From Acanthaster planci (taxonomy: Eukaryota > Echinodermata > Asteroidea > Valvatida > Acanthasteridae): a DNA stretch of 64,000 bases. The notes under the pieces are model-generated. The model searched no databases, was not told the DNA's origin, and worked only from the letters and a program-made list of their open reading frames with translations. Positions 58,301-64,000 of this stretch are shown here, one piece after another. A program made the position numbers and the translations under genes. Numbering within the stretch: the first letter of the stretch is position 1; each line of letters begins with the position of its first letter. The stretch covers positions 803,905 through 867,904 of the forward strand of contig NW_019091471.1 of NCBI RefSeq assembly GCF_001949145.1, in the 5' to 3' direction.

Positions 58301-61300
58301 ATTCTACTTGACTTGTCAAAACTCAAGAAGGATGTACAATATGCACAATTTTCTTTTCATTTCTTTTTAGGAAACCAAGGAACAAAATTTTTCCCTGCTT
58401 GTGGAGTGACTGAAAATACTGAAAAAAGAAAACACATATTTGTACATGAAATGAAAAATTCTTTTTTAGGATGGTACGGAATCTGAATAGTGAAATGCGG
58501 TGTTTTCTGTCACCATTTGGGAAATACTAATGTAAACATAAGAAATGTCATACATAAAATAGCAAGAATGTTTCCCCTTCCACAGAAAGAATGAAAGTCA
58601 AAAGACGATGCACTGCAGTACATGAAACAAAAATTCTCTTTTCCAGACATTTTTAGGGTAAAATTAATGTACAGTACCAGTGTTTGAACAAACCTGGGAA
58701 ACTATTTATACATGTATGTAGAAATGTGAACACACAGAAAGACATGTGTATTTTGTTACGGCATGAACATTTCTGGTTTAAGTTGTAGAGTTTAAGCATC
58801 TTGGCTAGCGAGCAACTATCAATGCATTTTTTTCTAGACAAAAATGAATAATCAGTACATTCGTCACCTACCTGTCTGGTTTCTTCAGACGAAAGGACGC
58901 ATTCAGGCTTTTTAATCTGGAATCTTGCTGTAAGAGCAACAAAGGTTATAAAAAACTACAACGTGAAAAAAGTGTCAAAGGACAATGTATTTTAAGTTAT
59001 GCTCACAAAACAATGACCGCAACTTGATGAAACGGCATTCTTACCTAGTGTGTGCATGTACATGTATGCAATCCTGGGTGTTTTTTGTTGAATCTACAAT
59101 AAGTTGGGCAAGAAGATGTACATTATACTGTACACATAGAGAAGAGGCTTTCTAGGAATTTCCAATCATTCTGAAATGCTTTATTTGCCATTCGAGTCAA
59201 TGTAAATGTAAATGTACCTCCAAAGCACAGCCTTCTGAGGTGTTCAAGCAGAGACTTTCATAATGTAAATAAACATGTACCATACACATACATGTGTACC
59301 AGTATATGTACTATGTACATGTAGAAATACAAGTACACTGTACACATCACAAATACAATGTAATTCTGTTAGTGAGAACAACCTAGTCAACAATCAACAA
59401 CAAATACTAAAGCCTGCCTCCTCCCTTTACCAAAGGAGTGACAGCAAAACCTAAGCCTTAAAAGGTCCATCCCCTTGGGTCCACTATCTGCATACCGTAC
59501 TTGTATATAAATTATATGTGATGCCTATCCTACAAAGCCAAGGCTGAAACTACACACTCAGGAGTTGCTGTTGCGAAAACACAAGGTTACAAATTTTACC
59601 TCCATTATGTACAGCGTACCGGTACATACCGTAACGCAATATATGCATGCCAAGAACATGTACATGTAAGTTTGAACCACTCACTCTGACCACGTTCCCA
59701 CTTGATCAACCAATTGGGGGATCTGATCCACCTTTTGCCAAATTGCTGGATCAGATCCTCCAATTGGTGGATCAGATCCGGCAATTGTGTGTAGTGGGAG
59801 CGCTAACCGTTATAAGGTTGATCAGGATCAGATCCACCTTTCTTGATCCTCCTCTGGAGCAGGATACAGATCCCCCAATTGGTGGATCAGATCCAGCAAT
59901 TGTGTGTAGTGGGAGCGCTAACCGTTATAAGGTTGATCAGGATCAGATCCACCTTTCTTGATCCTCCTCTGGAGCAGGATACAAATCTCCCAATTGTTGG
60001 ATCAGATCCTGCAATTGGCGGATCACGATGAGATGGGAACGCAAATGGTGGATCTGATCCGGCAATATGACCCATCAACATCCATCCATGCATAGAGTGG
60101 CGCGAAACTTTTGCAGTCTGTTGAACAATGAATTAAATTTTTTGACTTGTAGCTCATGTGGAATTTTAATGTGTACAGCATTTAAAATAAACAACTGCTG
60201 AACTACGGGCTTGCAAAATGTCAACACCCATGCGCAATGCATGCATGCCACGATGTGTACCTTGCCCTTTCACAATTTTCGTTGTGCATTCGTCAGTTTC
60301 TTAACCTTTTTCATTTGTGTAATTTCATTTACTTTCCATAAAAACTAATTCTGTGTTAGCGTATAGCCTGCAGTGGGTAACAGAGTATCAAAAACGGAAG
60401 CCAAATTTGAAGAGACAACATACTAGGCTGAACATTCGGCCCGATTCAAGGTTGTCATGTCAAGAGAACTCCGCACCCAAAACACCACAAGGGTCACACA
60501 CACGCCGCCCCAGCACGCAACACTGCCACAGAGCATGCACTCAGCAAGCTAGCGCATGCCGAACCGAACTCAGTGACCTTTCGGGCTTGACATGTCCGTG
60601 CGAAAAGGTGGATCAAGCGTTAGTGGAAATGCGACTTGCAGTTTTGTTGCGGTAAGATAACGATCACACTAAAATGCCGGATCAAGATCCATCTTTTCCC
60701 AATTCAAGTGGGAACGCGCTGTACGTTTCTGTGCATGTGCACTGACTCTCACTAACAACAGAAGCCAGCAAAACGGCTCTTGACTCAGGCAGGTTGACCC
60801 CAAAAGTAATCAATAAACATAAAGCTCAGATACAGTTGTTTCCCCCTCATTTCAATACCAATTGGAATTTACACATTTGAAGTCCCTTTTGCCAACTCAC
60901 ATACAATAAAATTTCATTTTCTGCCAAATTTTTGCCTGTTTTTATCACGTACATTGGTACCCCCAAAATAACAGAGTGAGAAGTTGGAAGTAAAGTCAAC
61001 ATTTTAGAGGGTATTTATTCAGTTTTGCAAGGTTTTCCCTGACATGTCTCTACTTGTGAACAGTGAGGGATACTGTATCTTGCAAGAAGAAACCATACAA
61101 ACGAGAATGGTAAGTTTTAGATTGTGCCTTTTAGTCGTGCAATTATGGCGTCAGTGTAAGCATTACTCCAATGCCGTAAAAGTCAACTCACACCCAAACT
61201 CACTCCCATCCAGGTATATGAGTGTGTACATGTATTCCATGCCATAAATAAGTGTTGTCTGTTACAATAATTCTTCAGGCCGACGACCTTGTGTCACTAT

Positions 61301-63562
61301 TGTGCATGCGCAAATAAACCAACTAAGCACGCACACTATGGGGACCAAATGTACGCGATACAATTAGGCTAGGTCCAAGTTAGTATTTTTTTAAAGTTTA
61401 AACATGGACATAATGTAAATGAATATGTACATGTAAGCACATGTATTCACATACATCCCAGTACATACATGTGCAGGTATACACATCTCATTCTCTACAG
61501 CTAGGGGTTTTCAAAGGGATTTTTTCAGTAACTAGAACAAAACCAGGAAAAACATCACACAATTGAATTTCACTTTTAACTTCAGCACTAACACGGAAAA
61601 AACCTTATTAGGGTACAAGCAACGAAACTGGTAATCATAGGGAAGTGAAGTTGGGAGTTTGGGTTTTAAGATACGCACATTACTGCCAAAAATGTATAAT
61701 TTGAAACCAGCCATTAAAACACTTTACAACAGTAAGGGCAGGAAATGGTAACTGTATAACACCCAAACACAAAGATACAATGTTCAAAGAAACAATACAA
61801 GACAATCACAGTGGATTTTTTGTGTGGATGTACCTGTGTTTCTACAGATCCAACTGGCAGCTACAGAAGAAGAAATAAATGCAAAGCAAAAACAAGAAGA
61901 CAAAAAAAAATTCAAAAATAGAGATGAGCTAAACCAAGAAATGCCACGGAGTACTGGTACATATACATGTACATGTATGGTGTACATAAATTGGCAAAAG
62001 AAAACTCAAGAATAAAAAAAGATGAAGCCATTGAAAGCACAAACAATCCAGTCAACAGAATTTACAAATTTTATACAAATTTGTAACGTTCATCTTTAGC
62101 TTGCATATCCTGTGCTGCCGGTACTTCACCATACTTTTTTATCCTCACGTCTGGCACATTCCACACTACACACAATATATGCTACAGTATCATCCCGCCT
62201 CACTTTTCCAAGAAACTAGTGAAAGTTAAAGTACTTGTGAGTGACCATCAACATAGATTGAATTCATTCACAGTTGGTCTGTTTAAGAGTTGCATTATTT
62301 TTATTTCTGGATAAAGCTTGAATCAAAAGCTTTTCAATGGTATGTAATGTAAGGATATAGTGTACATGTAGAGTTCGGTATTGCAAATACAGGTGTAAAT
62401 TGATTGTTGGGTGACAATTTTCAACCTTCAGCACACTTTAAGCAGTATTGAGCAGCAATATTACATTTGTTTTCGGAAAGGAACACTAAATAGCCCAAAA
62501 TCACACTTCAAAACAAAACTACATGTATGAAAGATGTCAAATCGACACTGAAACTTTTCTAACTTTCCCCAAGGCAAAGTGTCAAGAAGAGCTCTCCCAA
62601 GCAGAAAAGGTTGCTTGCCAAGTTTAGCACTGAATATTAGAAGTCAGATGAAAAACCACCAGTGAGCATTTTTTTACTACCTTTTCTTTCTTCAAAGAAA
62701 AACTTTTCCGTGCTGAACAAGACTTTGTGCCCCAAAGTTTCCTGGATCAGTTTTGTCCAGTAATCCAACTGCCCATGTGAACACTGACATTTGTCAGTTT
62801 CCTTTCAAAATAAACAATTCACCATATGCATGCAAACGAAGCTTCACAAATATGAAATATTAACTAAACAGTGCCTGTTGAAGATGGAATCTTTTAAATG
62901 CAAAACTTTCTAACAGCAACATGATTTATGATGTTTTGCATGTCTGCACTTTTTCACAGTTTGAAAAAGAGATTTTGTTGTCACTTTTGCAAAAGATACC
63001 CGGTACATGTGCTTTATGTACTGGTACTTTGTAGGTACCGGTACTGTGCACGTATCCAAAAGCAAACTCTACTAAATCTTCAAGCACACTTGTCCAATTA
63101 CTCTACAAAAACTAAATTAATGGTCCTTTTGCTGTCAAATATACAAAGCTGAGCACTGATCAGATATGGATATACCCAAGTAAATGACCGACACTGCCAG
63201 AAACTGATTCCAAATTTTCAGACTGGGTAATGCACCCAATGTTACAAATCACTGTTAACAGGTACTCGATACCCTCGTTCTATTTAAATAGGGGATCCCG
63301 TTCACACCACCATGGCCTTACGACTGCCTTGCCATATGGCTGCTGGCCTCGGCGTGCATACCTTTGCTTGGAATCCTGTGGAATGCACCGCTTCCTTCCA
63401 CCCGTCCTCCTGCTTCAAGAACCCATGGAAGATGCTGTCTTGGCACAGGGTCTGGTGGGCCCCCACCCGTTGCAGGAAGCCCTCTAGCCCCACCCTCCGC
63501 CGCTCGATGAAGTCAGCGTCAAAGTTGTCCACTGTGCTCAGTTGCTGCCACATCAGTGTCAT
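43273..63562 (-). CDS. SNX4: SNX4, sorting nexin 4 (C-terminal part; N-terminal exons outside window)
   Basis: SNX4 is a peripheral endosomal PX-BAR protein. It pairs with SNX7 or SNX30 to recycle cargo such as transferrin receptor and to support autophagy. Nine in-phase exons give 319 residues and a TGA stop (43273-43275), about the length of the matching human segment. Residues below count from the first base seen. Order: end of PX domain (1-67; FIERRRVGLEGFLQRV), then the BAR domain with LKSLNASFRLK, VDRLYGIHKIHGNYGRVFSE, MGDGLQSAGHFMDA, EYIYFADALK, SVCRKQEVLQYEME and FRGMRSKIFGPES. The C terminus GIAVWTNMKDCFQKM is nearly identical to human. Introns reach 13.3 kb in total between the first three exons and the BAR core. 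The PX phosphoinositide-binding Arg lies outside the window. Confidence 0.96.
43465..44053 (+). mobile_element. TTAA-type (piggyBac-like) MITE, full copy
   Basis: Flanked by TTAA at 43465-43468 and 44050-44053, with the same ends as the 34127 copy and near-identical interior in the same orientation (581 bases). Lies in the last SNX4 intron, about 150 bases from the terminal exon's acceptor. Confidence 0.88.
44860..44974 (-). CDS. SNX4: SNX4 exon h (BAR domain)
   Basis: RFIESASAEVERFKKQRTTD, then LKEIFINYAILQIKISKR, matching human ADIERFKEQKNRDLKEALIS. Donor AGG|GTAAGT, phase 0. Confidence 0.95.
45288..45442 (-). CDS. SNX4: SNX4 exon g (BAR domain)
   Basis: SFSFRGMRSKIFGPESQESK, then AQIKVLEEQIEECEQHLKQ, matching human TFSLKGMTTKLFGQETPEQR and following. 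Donor AGA|GTAAGT, phase 2. Confidence 0.95.
46153..46246 (-). CDS. SNX4: SNX4 exon f (BAR domain)
   Basis: SVCRKQEVLQYEMEKASDLL, then TAKKLQRDQVL, matching human AVCRKHELMQYDLEMAAQDL. Donor CTG|GTATGT, phase 0. Confidence 0.94.
47121..48613 (-). mobile_element. 1.5 kb terminal-inverted-repeat element, copy 2 (inverted)
   Basis: Same family as 546-1974 but in reverse orientation. The right end reads GTTTTAACCGAGAAACTGC then ATTTTAACC. Shared internal blocks include the GATCATACC/GGTATGATC segment and the GATCCG..CGATTGTTC segment. Lies in the SNX4 intron between exons e and f. Confidence 0.82.
48658..48747 (-). CDS. SNX4: SNX4 exon e (BAR domain)
   Basis: YKDYIDDYMNEEEQIADQLK, then EYIYFADALK, matching human DDILEDEEHYADQLKEYLFY. 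Donor CAA|GTGAGT. A 1.5 kb DNA transposon starts about 45 bases downstream in the intron. Confidence 0.95.
49485..49540 (+). repeat. Possible tRNA-derived SINE head
   Basis: TTCTTAGTGGTTCTC resembles an A box and, about 37 bases on, GTTTGAGTCCC resembles a B box, the spacing of a tRNA-type RNA polymerase III promoter. No tRNA cloverleaf can be closed, so a SINE fragment is more likely than a tRNA gene. Confidence 0.3.
49886..50013 (-). CDS. SNX4: SNX4 exon d (BAR core)
   Basis: LVDRLYGIHKIHGNYGRVFS, then EWSGIEQEMGDGLQSAGHFM, nearly identical to human. Acceptor GCAG, donor TGC|GTAAGA, phase 2. Confidence 0.97.
50014..57729. other. SNX4 intron between exons c and d (7.7 kb)
   Basis: Largely unique AT-rich sequence, with TACATGTA clusters concentrated at 54420-54570 and scattered through 54.8-56.2 kb. 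Open frames are short and random in composition. No gene recognised on either strand. Confidence 0.7.
54423..54565. repeat. TACATGTA-rich cluster
   Basis: Several copies of ACATGTACATGTA in about 140 bases, self-complementary and interspersed with ordinary sequence. Similar patches occur at 59270-59340, 61425-61480 and 63905-63935. Confidence 0.85.
57730..57802 (-). CDS. SNX4: SNX4 exon c (BAR domain)
   Basis: KFEDLKNYASELQANITAVL then KVRA aligns with human RFTDLKHYSDELQSVISHLL then RVRA. Acceptor TTCAG, donor GCA|GTAAGT, phase 0. Confidence 0.94.
58872..58927 (-). CDS. SNX4: SNX4 exon b (BAR domain start)
   Basis: QDSRLKSLNASFRLKKPDR aligns with human ADSRLKALNATFRVKNPDK. Acceptor TACAG, donor CAG|GTAGGT, ends in phase 2. 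Confidence 0.93.
59688..60721 (+). mobile_element. 1.03 kb DNA element with GATC-rich interior
   Basis: The left end CGTTCCCACTTGATCA and right end TTCAAGTGGGAACG form a 13-14 base inverted repeat. The interior is full of GGATCAGATCC motifs and includes a 115-bp tandem repeat (59761-60005). The end resembles hAT ends (CAGCGCGTTCCCA on the reverse strand), but I cannot confirm target duplications. Lies in the SNX4 intron between exons a and b. Confidence 0.65.
59761..60010. repeat. 115-bp tandem repeat (about 2.2 units)
   Basis: The unit starting CAATTGGTGGATCAGATCC recurs at 59761, 59876 and 59991, exactly 115 bases apart. The first two units are nearly identical and the third is partial. 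Confidence 0.93.
63362..63562 (-). CDS. SNX4: SNX4 exon a (end of PX domain)
   Basis: 67 codons: LMWQQLSTVDNFDADFIERR, then RVGLEGFLQRVGAHQTLC, then FLKQEDGWKEAVHSTGFQ. Matches human HKLSADNMDPDFVERRRIGL and following. Acceptor CACAG, donor AAG|GTATGC. The upstream exon is not in the remaining 438 bases. Confidence 0.95.
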
Positions 63563-64000
63563 CTGTGGATGAGCACATGGACATGATGTACATTGTACAT
63601 CATGAGGATTAGGGTTCATTGCTGGTAGTTTACATACATGTACAGGTAAATAGTGAGCATTACAGGGGGCACAGCTTTCTTTTTTCCTTTTCTCCCATTT
63701 CCAGCATCACTGCTATGAAATCTTGTTTTTATCTTGAGATACGGTACTTATGAGTCTTGTATCAACTGCAGGCTTCTTGCACCAGATGTATTGACATCAG
63801 AATTAGTGATGTATTTATACAGGTATGGGTACATCATGCATATACTACTACATCACATCAGCAATTTAATATGCTGCTCCTCTACTGGTGCATACAATAC
63901 AATGAACATACATGTACATGTACGTACATGTACTCGAACATGTCAATCTTGGATCTGCTAAATGCATTTCAGCAAAATGACCGGGAACAAATGACACTGA
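63563..64000. other. SNX4 intron upstream of exon a, to window edge
   Basis: No upstream PX-domain exon found here. Contains palindromic GATGTACATTGTACATC (about 63586-63602) and a TACATGTA run at 63905-63935. Confidence 0.7.

Larger units (their letters stand above)
58928..63361. other. SNX4 intron between exons a and b (4.4 kb)
   Basis: Contains the 59688-60721 element and TACATGTA patches at 59270-59340 and 61425-61480. Nothing else recognised. Confidence 0.7.

Noticed and set aside
59761-60010. Regularly spaced repeats suggesting a CRISPR-like array
   Set aside because: Units are contiguous 115-bp tandem copies without unique spacers, in an animal intron.
60353-60655. 100-codon plus-strand open frame inside the 59688-60721 element
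   Set aside because: No transposase-like or other recognisable motif; composition is that of random sequence.

Overview
This is eukaryotic genomic DNA holding three large intron-rich genes, all on the minus strand. The proteins are animal: TOPBP1, the BAF subunit SMARCE1 (BAF57) and sorting nexin SNX4. With the abundant TACATGTA-type palindromic repeat, they suggest an invertebrate deuterostome, most likely a lancelet (Branchiostoma). The species call is inference. Most of the sequence is intron and transposon.

Layout from left to right. Positions 134-24684 hold TOPBP1: 27 coding exons from an in-frame ATG at 24684 down to BRCT7. The BRCT8 exons lie beyond the left edge. A 648-base run of N (24741-25388) sits just upstream of the start codon. 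A plausible TOPBP1 promoter (CCAAT box plus E2F site) and a candidate non-coding first exon lie near 29.3-29.8 kb. Positions 31693-39419 hold SMARCE1, complete in nine coding exons (558 aa predicted). Positions 43273-63562 hold the last nine coding exons of SNX4 (319 aa, from the end of the PX domain to the stop). Its N-terminal exons lie beyond the right edge. I rebuilt every exon by reading GT/AG boundaries and checking that codon phase carries through; reading frame and phase agree across all three genes.

What the genes do. TOPBP1 is the BRCT scaffold that activates ATR and helps load CMG helicase. SMARCE1 is an HMG-box subunit of BAF chromatin remodelers. SNX4 is a PX-BAR protein of endosomal recycling and autophagy. 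They share no pathway. They are simply neighbours on one strand, separated by about 2 kb and 4 kb.

The rest holds a rich set of apparently non-autonomous DNA transposons: a TTAA-flanked (piggyBac-like) MITE family with at least four copies, a 1.4-1.5 kb inverted-repeat family with two copies in opposite orientation, a pogo/Tigger-like element with a TTAA element nested in it, a 1.0 kb element with internal 115-bp tandem repeats, and several fold-back hairpins, one a perfect 25-bp stem. I found no bacterial-type system, CRISPR array, rRNA or convincing tRNA gene, and nothing that amounts to a new multi-gene system. The most useful observations concern conserved TOPBP1 interaction motifs and transposons lying close to splice sites.
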